A stretch of 12,475 nt of DNA, from NCBI GenBank assembly GCA_964639395.1, contig CAZXCT010000035.1:1-12475 (forward strand). Reading direction: 5' to 3'. Of this stretch, positions 1-6,293 are shown in pieces. The notes under the pieces are model-generated. The model searched no databases, was not told the DNA's origin, and worked only from the letters and a program-made list of their open reading frames with translations. Every line of letters begins with the position of its first letter. The first letter of the stretch is position 1. The DNA comes from ATZT02 sp964639395 (GTDB lineage Bacteria; Actinomycetota; Actinomycetes; S36-B12; UBA5976). Made by a program: the position numbers and the translations under genes.

Positions 1-1338
1 TCACAAGACTGGAAGATACCTTTCTCGTTCCCATTGAGTTACTTGGCGTCGATACTCGGCCCATTCTGCCCGCTTATTTCTTAAAAAGAAATCAAAGACA
101 TGTTCGCCTAATGTCTCTGCAACTAACTCGCTTTTTTCCATGGCGCTAATTGCCTGATCTAGCGTTTGTGGCAAAAGGTGAATTCCAAGTGCCCGTCGCT
201 CAGCATCAGTCAAGCTCCACACATCATCTTCTGCACCCTCTGGCAGTGTGTAATTTTCTTCGATTCCTTTAAGTCCTGCTGCGAGCAATACTGAATAGGC
301 CAGATAAGGATTAGCGGCACTATCTAGTGCGCGGTATTCAATTCTGGTCGATTGACCTTTATCGGGTTTGTACATCGGTATTCGCACCAAAGCCGAGCGA
401 TTGTTATGACCCCAGCAAATATAAGCTGGCGCCTCACCGCCCCCCGTTAAGCGCTTATAAGAGTTCACATATTGATTAGTTATCGCAGTGAATTCTGGAG
501 AGTGTTTTAAAACTCCGGCAATAAATGAACGACCAATCTTTGACAATTGATATTGCGCACCTGCCTCATAAAAGGCATTTCGATCACCCTCAAATAGGGA
601 TAAGTGAGTATGCATACCAGAGCCCGGATGATCCCTTAGCGGCTTTGGCATAAATGAAGCGCGTACACCCTCTTGTAAGGCAACTTCTTTTACAACTAAC
701 TTAAAAGTCATAATGTTGTCCGCTGTGCTCAGCGCATCTGCATAACGCAAATCAATTTCTTGCTGGCCTGGCCCATCTTCGTGATGAGAGAACTCAACAC
801 TGATGCCCATAGATTCCAACATCGTGATTGCGTTTCTTCTAAAGTCATAGCCTGGGCCCGAAGCTGATTGATCAAAATACCCAACGTGATCTACTGGCTC
901 GGGTTCGCTTGTTTCTTCGGTACTTCCTTTAAATAAATAAAATTCAATCTCAGGGTGGGTATAAAAAGTAAAGCCCATATCTGCAGCTTTTGCTAACGTT
1001 CTTTTCAACACCCAGCGCGGATCTGCATAAGAGGGCGTGCCATCGGGCATCTGAATATCGCAAAACATTCTTGCCACACCAGGGCCTTCGCTGCGCCAAG
1101 GCAGAATTTGAAACGTTGTTGGATCAGGTTTGGCGAGCATGTCAGATTCATAAACTCGCGCAAAACCTTCGATGGCGGACCCATCAAAACCAATGCCCTC
1201 ATCAAATGCTGCTTCGAGCTCGGCTGGGGCAACCGCTACCGATTTGAGTGAGCCGATTACATCGGTGAACCAAAGGCGCACAAACCTAATATCACGCTCT
1301 TCAATGGTCCTTAAAACGAATTCTGACTGTTTATCCAT
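1..1338 (-). CDS. glnA2: Type I glutamine synthetase, GlnA2-like
   Basis: This 445-residue protein is a glutamine synthetase-fold enzyme: ATP-dependent ligation of ammonia, or in some GlnA2 relatives an amine or polyamine, to glutamate in the cytoplasm. The N-terminal beta-grasp carries FTD (Asp26) and FDGSAIEGF (51-59). The catalytic domain has the metal-binding HPEIEF (Glu130, Glu132), SHHEDGPGQQEID, PGSGMHTHLSLF with the active-site His, NRSALVRIP and RIEYRALDSAANPYLA. It resembles mycobacterial GlnA2 over its whole length, including the C-terminal EHVFDFFLRNKR. The loop that carries the adenylylated Tyr in GlnA1 enzymes reads ENYTLPEG (Tyr363), only a partial match, so adenylylation control is uncertain. 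I chose ATG at 1338, which gives MDKQSEFVLRT as in homologues. An in-frame TTG at 1368 would add ten unconserved residues. No clear Shine-Dalgarno is seen. The stop TGA occupies bases 3-1, so the gene is complete. It is divergent from nadE, 62 bases apart. Confidence 0.93.
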   Translation of the reverse strand: MDKQSEFVLRTIEERDIRFVRLWFTDVIGSLKSVAVAPAELEAAFDEGIGFDGSAIEGFARVYESDMLAKPDPTTFQILPWRSEGPGVARMFCDIQMPDGTPSYADPRWVLKRTLAKAADMGFTFYTHPEIEFYLFKGSTEETSEPEPVDHVGYFDQSASGPGYDFRRNAITMLESMGISVEFSHHEDGPGQQEIDLRYADALSTADNIMTFKLVVKEVALQEGVRASFMPKPLRDHPGSGMHTHLSLFEGDRNAFYEAGAQYQLSKIGRSFIAGVLKHSPEFTAITNQYVNSYKRLTGGGEAPAYICWGHNNRSALVRIPMYKPDKGQSTRIEYRALDSAANPYLAYSVLLAAGLKGIEENYTLPEGAEDDVWSLTDAERRALGIHLLPQTLDQAISAMEKSELVAETLGEHVFDFFLRNKRAEWAEYRRQVTQWERERYLPVL

Positions 1339-1400
1339 AGGGTGAAGTCTGCCGGCTAATTGTTTCAAAAGTGTTACGAGCCAACGCGTACGCTTAACCT
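1339..1400. promoter_or_regulatory. Divergent glnA2/nadE promoter region
   Basis: The 62 bases between two divergent start codons must hold the starts of both transcripts. On the + strand TACGCT (1389-1394) fits the actinobacterial -10 pattern TANNNT and ends six bases before the nadE ATG, with no Shine-Dalgarno, so nadE is probably read from a leaderless mRNA. The same hexamer overlaps a perfect 8-base palindrome GCGTACGC (1386-1393). No convincing -35 box was found for either direction. The region is inferred from gene arrangement and motif only. Confidence 0.4.
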
Positions 1401-3035
1401 ATGGCGAAAATTGCTTTAGCTCAGATAAACCCCACCGTCGGGGATCTCATTGGTAATAGCAAATTAATCGTTGAATGGACCAAAAAAGCCCAATTAACTG
1501 GGGCACAACTGGTGGTATTTCCGGAAATGGCGTTAACGGGTTACCCAATTGAAGATCTTGCCCTCCGGCCTAGTTTTCAAGCCGCCAGCAAACTTGCACT
1601 ATTAAATACAGCCAAATCTTTAGATCAAGCGGGGCTAGGTGAGGTGCAAGTAATTGTTGGATTTCTTGATTCCAGCACTGCAGCGCCCACCTTAGGAAAA
1701 CCGCTTGGCAACCCACAAAATTCTGCGGCAATCCTTCATCGCGGAGCAGTAATTAAAACCTACGCCAAACAGCACCTGCCCAACTATGGGGTCTTTGATG
1801 AATTTAGATATTTCGTAAAAGGTGAAGCCGAGTGCTCACATCAATACGGCGATCTCACCTACTCGATTGCTATTTGTGAAGACATTTGGCAAGAGGGCTT
1901 ACAAAAATTAAATCCTGAGACTGACCTCTTAATAGTTATAAATGGCTCCCCGTTTGAACAAGATAAAGACGATGTGAGGTTAGCGCTGGTTCAAAAAAGA
2001 GCTAAAGATTTTAATTGTGCAATCGCCTATGTGAATCTGGTAGGTGCGCAAGATGAATTGGTATTTGACGGTGATTCGTTGGTGGTATCAAAAACCGGAA
2101 CGCTAATCGCGCGGGCAGCTCAATTCAAAGAGCAACTATTAGTTTTTGACACCTCCTTCACGCCAGCAGAAATATCGCCACCACTTGAGCCGCTCGCCGA
2201 GATTTATCAAGCTTTGACCCTAGGGCTAAAAGATTATGTTAAGAAAAATAATTTCACCGCTGTGTTGCTTGGGCTCTCTGGTGGGATTGATTCGGCGCTC
2301 ACCGCAGCGATTGCCCATGATGCTCTTGGCCCAGCCGCAGTTTTTGCTGTTGCGATGCCGAGTGAATATTCATCCGAGCACTCAATCGGCGACGCTGAAG
2401 AGTTAGCAAAAAACATGGGAATCAATTTAAGGCAAGTCCCAATCACGCCCATGGTAGAAGCTTTTCGCGCCAACTTAGCGCTCACAGGCCTGGCTGATGA
2501 AAATCTGCAAGCGCGTGCTCGCGGGGTAATTTTGATGGCGCTAAGTAATCAAGAAGGCCATTTAGTGCTGGCCACTGGTAATAAGAGTGAGATCGCAACC
2601 GGCTATTCAACCTTGTATGGAGATGCAGTTGGAGGCTTCGCACCTATAAAAGATGTGCCAAAAACACTAGTTTGGGAGTTAGCAAAATGGAGAAACAATC
2701 AAGCAGGTAAAGCTTTTATTCCTATTTCAAGCATTGAAAAACCACCTAGTGCAGAACTACGCCCAGGGCAATTGGATTCTGATTCATTGCCTGATTATCA
2801 AGTTTTAGACAAAATTATTGACGCCTACGTCCGCCGCGATCAATCCGCTCAGGCGCTAGCCGCAGTATCCGATCCAGCTTTAGCGGCTGAGGTTATTACT
2901 CTGATTGACAAGGCTGAATATAAGCGGCGCCAGTATCCACCTGGTACCAAAATTTCAGCTAGGGCCTTTGGGCGAGATCGCCGGCTACCAATAACCAGCC
3001 AGTGGCGCGAGGCCTCCCTCGAGGTGTCAGAATAG
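1401..3035 (+). CDS. nadE: Glutamine-dependent NAD+ synthetase
   Basis: This 544-residue, two-domain enzyme makes NAD+ from nicotinate adenine dinucleotide, using ATP and ammonia released from glutamine; it is the last step of NAD synthesis. Residues 1 to about 250 form a nitrilase-fold glutaminase with a complete Glu-Lys-Cys triad: Glu42 in FPEMALTGYP, Lys123 in AKQHLPNYGVFDE, Cys159 in AICEDIW. Residues about 265-544 are the synthetase, with the ATP pyrophosphatase loop SGGIDS at 293-298, then ATGNKSEIATGY, YGDAVGGFAPIKD and a C-terminal KRRQYPPG. The length fits the shorter bacterial form rather than the roughly 680-residue mycobacterial one. ATG at 1401 has no Shine-Dalgarno but has TACGCT six bases upstream, suggesting leaderless translation. 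It lies divergent from a glutamine synthetase that may supply its nitrogen donor; panB follows 58 bases later on the same strand and may be cotranscribed. Confidence 0.96.
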   Translation: MAKIALAQINPTVGDLIGNSKLIVEWTKKAQLTGAQLVVFPEMALTGYPIEDLALRPSFQAASKLALLNTAKSLDQAGLGEVQVIVGFLDSSTAAPTLGKPLGNPQNSAAILHRGAVIKTYAKQHLPNYGVFDEFRYFVKGEAECSHQYGDLTYSIAICEDIWQEGLQKLNPETDLLIVINGSPFEQDKDDVRLALVQKRAKDFNCAIAYVNLVGAQDELVFDGDSLVVSKTGTLIARAAQFKEQLLVFDTSFTPAEISPPLEPLAEIYQALTLGLKDYVKKNNFTAVLLGLSGGIDSALTAAIAHDALGPAAVFAVAMPSEYSSEHSIGDAEELAKNMGINLRQVPITPMVEAFRANLALTGLADENLQARARGVILMALSNQEGHLVLATGNKSEIATGYSTLYGDAVGGFAPIKDVPKTLVWELAKWRNNQAGKAFIPISSIEKPPSAELRPGQLDSDSLPDYQVLDKIIDAYVRRDQSAQALAAVSDPALAAEVITLIDKAEYKRRQYPPGTKISARAFGRDRRLPITSQWREASLEVSE

Positions 3036-3058
3036 TTACTAGCCCAAATATCAGGGGA

Positions 3059-3089
3059 CCGAAATCCTTCGGCCTCGAGATTGCGAGGG
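3059..3089 (+). promoter_or_regulatory. Tandem hairpins over panB start region
   Basis: Two short perfect inverted repeats sit back to back just before the panB GTG. The first is CCGAA/TTCGG (3059-3063 with 3068-3072, 4-base loop). The second is CCTCG/CGAGG (3073-3077 with 3084-3088, 6-base loop). The second includes most of GAGGGA (3085-3090), the only Shine-Dalgarno-like stretch for panB, so in RNA it would hide the ribosome site. CCCTCG at 3016-3021 in the end of nadE could instead pair with CGAGGG at 3084-3089. The sequence is direct; a regulatory role is inference. Confidence 0.35.
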
Positions 3090-3093
3090 ACTC

Positions 3094-3888
3094 GTGGCTC
3101 GTGTTTCTATTAAAGATATCGCAAATTTAAAAAAAGCAAAAAAACCTTGGGTGATGATCACCTGTTACGACGCGCTGCTGGCCCAGGTTTTCGACCGTTC
3201 GCAAATACCCGTTTTGCTAGTTGGCGACTCCGCCGCCACAGTCGTATATGGGTATGAAAATACTGTTCCGATCACTGTCGAAGAAATGTTGCCGCTAGTC
3301 GCAGCTGTTTCTCGCGGTAGTTCAAATGCGTTAGTGGTTGCTGATTTACCTTTTGGCTCTTACCAAATTTCTGCAGAGCAAGCCTTAAGCACTGCAACAA
3401 AATTTATCAAGCATGGTGCCAACGCCGTAAAGCTTGAAGGTGGGCAACGAATTGTCAACCAAGTAAAAACTTTGGTTGACGCTGGGATCGCAGTCATGGG
3501 ACACATCGGGCTAACTCCACAATCGATAAATGCCCTGGGTGGTTATTCGGTGCAGGGTCGCGGTGAGCAGCACCAACAATTGATTGATGATGCCAAAGCG
3601 CTTGAAGCCGCTGGGGCTTTTGCGATAGTGCTAGAGGTGATCCCCGCCAACTTGGCCAGCGAGATTACTCAATCGATAGCCATCCCCACTATCGGTATCG
3701 GGGCAGGCGCAGACACTGATGCGCAGGTAATCGTCTGGCAGGATCTACTCGGATTGACTCCAGATCCAGCACCAAAATTTGTAAAAAGGTACGCCCAACT
3801 TGATGAGCAAATTAGCCAAGTTATTAAAAAATTTCAAGAAGATGTTGAAAATAAAATTTATCCAGATCAGTCCCACTGGTACCAATAA
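3094..3888 (+). CDS. panB: 3-methyl-2-oxobutanoate hydroxymethyltransferase
   Basis: PanB transfers a hydroxymethyl group from 5,10-methylene-tetrahydrofolate to 2-oxoisovalerate, giving ketopantoate, the first committed step to pantothenate and coenzyme A. The 264 residues match the usual length of this TIM-barrel enzyme. Visible signatures: MITCYDALLA at the start; metal/substrate residues Asp45 in LLVGDSAA, Asp84 in VVADLPFGSY and Glu115 in AVKLEGG; GHIGLTPQSINALGGYSVQGRG (136-157); and the catalytic Glu181 in IVLEVIP, then PTIGIGAG. The start is GTG at 3094, giving MARVSIKDIANLKK as expected for the family. A GAGGGA element ends three bases before it, a short spacing, inside a possible hairpin. 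It lies 58 bases downstream of nadE with no terminator between, so cotranscription is likely. In mycobacteria panB also lies close to glnA2, which supports conserved neighbourhood. Confidence 0.96.
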   Translation: MARVSIKDIANLKKAKKPWVMITCYDALLAQVFDRSQIPVLLVGDSAATVVYGYENTVPITVEEMLPLVAAVSRGSSNALVVADLPFGSYQISAEQALSTATKFIKHGANAVKLEGGQRIVNQVKTLVDAGIAVMGHIGLTPQSINALGGYSVQGRGEQHQQLIDDAKALEAAGAFAIVLEVIPANLASEITQSIAIPTIGIGAGADTDAQVIVWQDLLGLTPDPAPKFVKRYAQLDEQISQVIKKFQEDVENKIYPDQSHWYQ

Positions 3889-4113
3889 CAATATTTTATT
3901 AGCTAAAAAACCACTATATATAGGCCCAAATTAGCATGTTTTTTGCTATTAAAATCATCAAAAATACACCCTTTGACCTGCGAAAATGCAAGCAAAAATT
4001 AATTGAATTTAAATATTTTTAAATTTATATATATATGGGTAATTAATTAAAAATTTGTCTGCCTAACACACAAAAATAAATTTATTTAATTACGACACGT
4101 GATTAAAAAAAAC

Positions 4114-4146
4114 TGTTTTTTCGTGAATTAATTGTTTTTTTGTGAA
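4114..4146 (+). repeat. 14-base direct repeat, T-tract plus GTGAA
   Basis: TGTTTTTTCGTGAA at 4114-4127 recurs as TGTTTTTTTGTGAA at 4133-4146, one mismatch in 14, offset 19 bases (just under two helical turns). The first copy is directly preceded by a run of eight A (4105-4112). Phased A/T tracts usually bend DNA. It ends 21 bases before the best -10 hexamer of the downstream gene, so it could be an operator or an activating bent element; that role is inferred. Confidence 0.5.
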
Positions 4147-4195
4147 ACGATTTACCTAATCGCTTCCTATAACACAATAAGGAAGACGAATCGCC

Positions 4196-4201
4196 AGGAG
4201 G
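4196..4201 (+). promoter_or_regulatory. Strong Shine-Dalgarno deciding a GTG start
   Basis: A perfect AGGAGG lies four bases before GTG 4206. It is the best Shine-Dalgarno match I see in the window. An overlapping ATG at 4204 would be only two bases away and reads into a different, non-repetitive-looking frame, so GTG 4206 is the better start for the K/R/A/P frame. Confidence 0.75.
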
Positions 4202-4205
4202 AAAT

Positions 4206-4588
4206 GTGGCAGTACGTAAACGCAAGAAAGCCGCGGCAGCCCCAAAGCGCCGTAAGAAGAAGGCAGCCGCCGCTCCAAAGCGTCGTCGTAAGAAAGCAGC
4301 AGCAGCTGCTCCAAAGCGTCGTCGTAAGAAAGCAGCAGCTCCTAAGAAGCGTCGCAAGAAAAAGGCAGCAGCAGCTCCTAAGAAGCGTCGCAAGAAAAAG
4401 GCAGCAGCAGCTCCTAAGANNNNNNNNNNNNNNNNNNNNNNNNNNNNNNNNNNNNNNNNNNNNNNNNNNNNNNNNNNNNNNNNNNNNNNNNNNNNNNNNN
4501 NNNNNNNNNNNNNNNNNNNCCTAAGAAGCGTCGCAAGAAAAAGGCAGCAGCAGCTCCTAAGAGACGCCGTAAGAGAAAAGCAGCCTAA
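4206..4588 (+). CDS. Lys/Arg/Ala/Pro repeat protein, histone H1-like
   Basis: After MAVRKRKK the visible protein contains only Ala, Lys, Arg and Pro, in tandem units of about 11-12 residues of the form AAAA-PKKRRKKK. There are 71 residues before a 100-N assembly gap and 22 after it, ending KRRRKRKAA-type then TAA at 4586-4588. Such sequences are known in eukaryotic H1 tails, chlamydial Hc1/Hc2, Pseudomonas AlgP and the C-terminal tail of mycobacterial HupB; here no folded HU domain precedes the tail. A DNA- or RNA-coating, nucleoid-compacting role is inferred from composition only. The N run breaks frame: 314 bases separate the GTG from the first post-gap codon, so the true gap length must be 2 modulo 3 and 100 is a placeholder. 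Its own A+T-rich upstream region, strong Shine-Dalgarno and strong terminator suggest a separately and well expressed unit. It could also be an RNA-binding or ribosome-associated protein. Confidence 0.8.
4341..4555 (+). repeat. 36-base tandem coding repeat (spans assembly gap)
   Basis: Identical 36-base units coding PKKRRKKKAAAA occupy 4341-4376 and 4377-4412; a third begins at 4413 and enters the gap, and another identical unit follows it at 4520-4555. Earlier repeats (4230-4340) encode nearly the same peptide with different codons and lengths, so the 3' units look like recent tandem duplications. Near-identical units explain why assembly failed here and make copy-number variation likely. 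Confidence 0.85.
4420..4519. other. Assembly gap, 100 N
   Basis: Exactly 100 N, the customary placeholder for a gap of unknown size, lies within the tandem repeat of the basic protein. Whole 36-base units would require 29, 65, 101 ... missing bases given the seven bases already present, all 2 modulo 3 as the reading frame demands. Confidence 0.97.
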
Positions 4589-4603
4589 GTTAAGGTTTGC
4601 AAC

Positions 4604-4632
4604 AAAAACCCCGAGCCTTGCTCGGGGTTTTT
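4604..4632 (+). terminator. Strong intrinsic terminator
   Basis: AAAAACCCCGAG (4604-4615) pairs perfectly with CTCGGGGTTTTT (4621-4632) around the 5-base loop CCTTG. The GC core is followed by five T. It begins 15 bases after the stop of the basic repeat gene and ends before map, separating the two transcripts. The A-rich left flank makes it potentially bidirectional. Confidence 0.92.
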
Positions 4633-4651
4633 GCATTTAGCAGCGAGTGCC

Positions 4652-4664
4652 TAAAATAAAACCA
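4652..4664 (+). promoter_or_regulatory. Putative leaderless map promoter (-10)
   Basis: TAAAAT at 4652-4657 matches five of six bases of TATAAT and lies seven bases before ATG 4665, the spacing expected if transcription starts at the ATG. A terminator just upstream means map needs its own promoter, which supports this. The -35 is poor (TTGCAT at 4631-4636, 15-base spacer). Confidence 0.45.
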
Positions 4665-5522
4665 ATGAGTTTAAAACCTGGAACGCTATCGCAAAAATTA
4701 GAAGTTGCAAAAAATATTCCGCGTCCTGAATACGTAGGTAAAAATTCACCTAAGCCTTATCTCGGTCCACACGTGCAAAGCCCAGAAGTAATTGAGAAAA
4801 TGCGACGAGCCGGAAAGCTAGCTGCTGCTGCGGTTTATCACACTGCCGCCGCTATAGCGCCCGGAGTTACCACAGACCAGTTAGACAAAATTGCTCACGA
4901 GTTTATTTGTGACCATGGCGCCTATCCCTCGCCCTTGCTTTATCGAGGATTTCCAAAGTCGATTTGTACCTCTTTAAATGAGGTGATCTGCCATGGGATT
5001 CCTGACTCCACCCAATGCCAGGCGGGTGACATTATTAATTTAGATATAACGGTTTACCTGGATGGGGTACATGGTGACACCAACGCTACTTTCGGCGTGG
5101 GTGAAATATCTAAAACTGCCCAAGAATTAATCGACCACACTAAAGAAGCACTTAATCGGGCAATTGCCGCCGTGGCCCCAGGCCGGCCCATTAACGTGAT
5201 TGGACGAGTAATTGAAAGCTACGCAAAGCGCTATGGCCTGGGTGTAGTGCGGGATTTCACCGGCCACGGAATCCACACTGCTTTTCACTCTGGGTTAGTG
5301 ATCCCTCATTATGACGATCCAAATGCTGATCTTTTAATGCAAGAAGGTATGACCTTCACGATTGAGCCCATGCTTACCTTGGGTTCGATTGACTATGAAA
5401 TGTGGTCAGACGGCTGGACTGCGGTAACTAAAGACAAAAAACTAACAGCGCAATTTGAGCACACTTTAGTTATAGCCGGGCAAGGTGCAGAAATATTGAC
5501 GCTGAGCCCGAATCAGCAATAG
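4665..5522 (+). CDS. map: Methionine aminopeptidase, MapB type
   Basis: This enzyme removes the initiator Met from nascent proteins. The pita-bread fold is clear and all five metal ligands are present, numbered from GTG 4647: Asp133 and Asp144 in NLDITVYLDGVHGDTNATF, His207 in FTGHGIH, Glu240 in FTIEPM, Glu271 in QFEHT; His116 of ICHGIPD is the conserved active-site His. The N-terminal extension with RPEYVGK and a Pro-rich stretch is typical of actinobacterial MapB. I start at ATG 4665 (285 residues), because TAAAAT lies seven bases upstream and suggests a leaderless message; GTG 4647 (291 residues, weak AGCGA upstream) is a real alternative. It is separated from the basic repeat gene by a terminator and followed 15 bases later by ppgK, so map, ppgK and the CopD-CtaG gene probably form one operon. 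Confidence 0.94.
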   Translation: MSLKPGTLSQKLEVAKNIPRPEYVGKNSPKPYLGPHVQSPEVIEKMRRAGKLAAAAVYHTAAAIAPGVTTDQLDKIAHEFICDHGAYPSPLLYRGFPKSICTSLNEVICHGIPDSTQCQAGDIINLDITVYLDGVHGDTNATFGVGEISKTAQELIDHTKEALNRAIAAVAPGRPINVIGRVIESYAKRYGLGVVRDFTGHGIHTAFHSGLVIPHYDDPNADLLMQEGMTFTIEPMLTLGSIDYEMWSDGWTAVTKDKKLTAQFEHTLVIAGQGAEILTLSPNQQ

Positions 5523-5537
5523 GGCAAGATAGCCAGC

Positions 5538-6293
5538 ATGCATCAATGGCCACAAGACGTCAAAACCCTATCGATCGATGTGGGTGGGTCTGGAGTAAAG
5601 GCAACCGTCCTGGATGCGGTTGGCGAAATGGTGGCGGAGCGCGTTCGAATCCCTACCCCTTACCCGTGCCCTCCTGAACAACTAATTTCGATTGTGGTTG
5701 AGCTTTCAAACATGCTCCCAAAAGCAGATCGAGCATCGCTTGGGTTTCCGGGATTGGTTAGAAAGGGAATTATTTTTCATGTTCCTTCACTCTCCCGAAG
5801 CGTTAAAGATGGCCCGTTAGATCCGACCTACAAACAAATGTGGTTTCGCTTTGACCTTGAAACCGAGTTAGGTAAAAAACTTAATATCCCATTAAAGGTT
5901 GCTAACGACGCAGACGTGCAAGGCTCTGCGGTAATTGACGGTAATGGCTTGGAGTTTGTCATGACGCTTGGCACAGGAGTCGGTGCCGCCTTATTTCAAG
6001 ACGGCGAATTGATGTCTCATCTCGAACTAGGTCATGCCCCCTTTAGAAACAATGAAGAATTTGAAGAGCAATTGGGCAACGCGGCAAGAGAAAGAATTGG
6101 GGTAGAGCGATGGATTGGACGAGTTAAAAAAGCTGTAAAAGCGTATGACCAATTTTTATTCTATGATCATTGTTATATTGGCGGCGGAAATTCAAAGCAT
6201 TTAAAAAATGTGGACTTAGGGCCCAAGGTAACCCGAGTTAGTAACAAGGCAGGGCTGCTAGGGGGAATCAGGTTATGGGAGTTAGAGAAATAA
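5538..6293 (+). CDS. ppgK: Polyphosphate glucokinase (ROK family)
   Basis: Predicted to phosphorylate glucose to glucose 6-phosphate using inorganic polyphosphate and/or ATP in the cytoplasm. The 251 residues show the phosphate loop IDVGGSGVK (13-21), ANDADVQG with the catalytic Asp124, the second nucleotide/phosphate motif LGTGVGAALF (from 144) and ELGHAPF (163-169). The ROK zinc-binding cysteine cluster is absent, as in actinobacterial PpgK. The stretch after ELGHAPF (EEQLGNAARERIG, then YIGGGNSKHL) is characteristic of this subgroup rather than of sugar repressors, and there is no N-terminal helix-turn-helix. ATG at 5538 follows the map stop by 15 bases. Its end overlaps the next gene by 19 bases, implying translational coupling. 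Whether it prefers polyphosphate over ATP cannot be read from sequence. Confidence 0.88.
   Translation: MHQWPQDVKTLSIDVGGSGVKATVLDAVGEMVAERVRIPTPYPCPPEQLISIVVELSNMLPKADRASLGFPGLVRKGIIFHVPSLSRSVKDGPLDPTYKQMWFRFDLETELGKKLNIPLKVANDADVQGSAVIDGNGLEFVMTLGTGVGAALFQDGELMSHLELGHAPFRNNEEFEEQLGNAARERIGVERWIGRVKKAVKAYDQFLFYDHCYIGGGNSKHLKNVDLGPKVTRVSNKAGLLGGIRLWELEK

Larger units (their letters stand above)
3889..4205. promoter_or_regulatory. A+T-rich intergenic region upstream of basic repeat protein
   Basis: These 317 bases hold no supported gene and are strikingly A+T-rich next to both neighbours. Visible structure: a TTAGCTAA palindrome just after panB; a weak hairpin TAGCA/TGCTA (3932-3948); a perfect 8-base inverted repeat AATTTAAA/TTTAAATT with a 4-base loop (4006-4025); a TATATATATAT tract near 4026; a near-exact 14-base direct repeat TGTTTTTT[C/T]GTGAA (4114-4127 and 4133-4146, 19 bases apart); and CGATT/AATCG (4148-4152 and 4158-4162). 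TATAAC at 4168-4173 is the best -10 candidate, with no good -35. I infer a bent promoter region, possibly with protein binding sites, driving the basic repeat gene. Confidence 0.5.

Noticed and set aside
990..1247. Small plus- and minus-strand frames inside glnA2, and similar short frames inside nadE, the CopD-CtaG gene, rnhA, the zinc-ribbon gene, nif3 and the protease
   Set aside because: All lie within strongly supported genes on another frame and show no family features or ribosome sites.
1339..1368. Ten-residue N-terminal extension of glnA2 from TTG 1368
   Set aside because: Homologues begin at MDKQ/MDRQ; the extension would fill half the divergent promoter region.
3932..3948. TAGCA/TGCTA hairpin as a panB terminator
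   Set aside because: The stem is only five pairs and no T run follows it; termination after panB remains unassigned.
4105..4121. A8-CTG-T6 inverted repeat as a terminator
   Set aside because: All A-T pairs with a tiny loop give a weak RNA stem; more likely bent DNA of the promoter region.
4132..4524. Plus-strand frame through the intergenic region and repeat (starts in the T-rich promoter)
   Set aside because: Starts without a ribosome site and turns into a Gln/Val/Arg frame shadow of the K/R/A/P repeat; the AGGAGG fits GTG 4206 instead.
4230..4585. CRISPR-like array
   Set aside because: Units are contiguous and in frame with no unique spacers; this is a coding tandem repeat.
4103..4636. 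Long minus-strand frame across the basic repeat (Ala/Phe/Leu/Arg-rich)
   Set aside because: It is the antisense image of the tandem repeat, carried across an N gap of arbitrary length and through the terminator; no start signal or family resemblance.
4520..4640. Alternative C-terminus of the basic protein in the literal frame after 100 N, ending past the terminator hairpin
   Set aside because: It depends on the gap being exactly 100 bases. The other frame continues the same repeat and stops at 4586-4588 before the terminator.
4647..4664. GTG 4647 as the start of map
   Set aside because: Possible, but it has only a weak AGCGA upstream and would place the good -10 hexamer TAAAAT inside the coding region; kept as an alternative.
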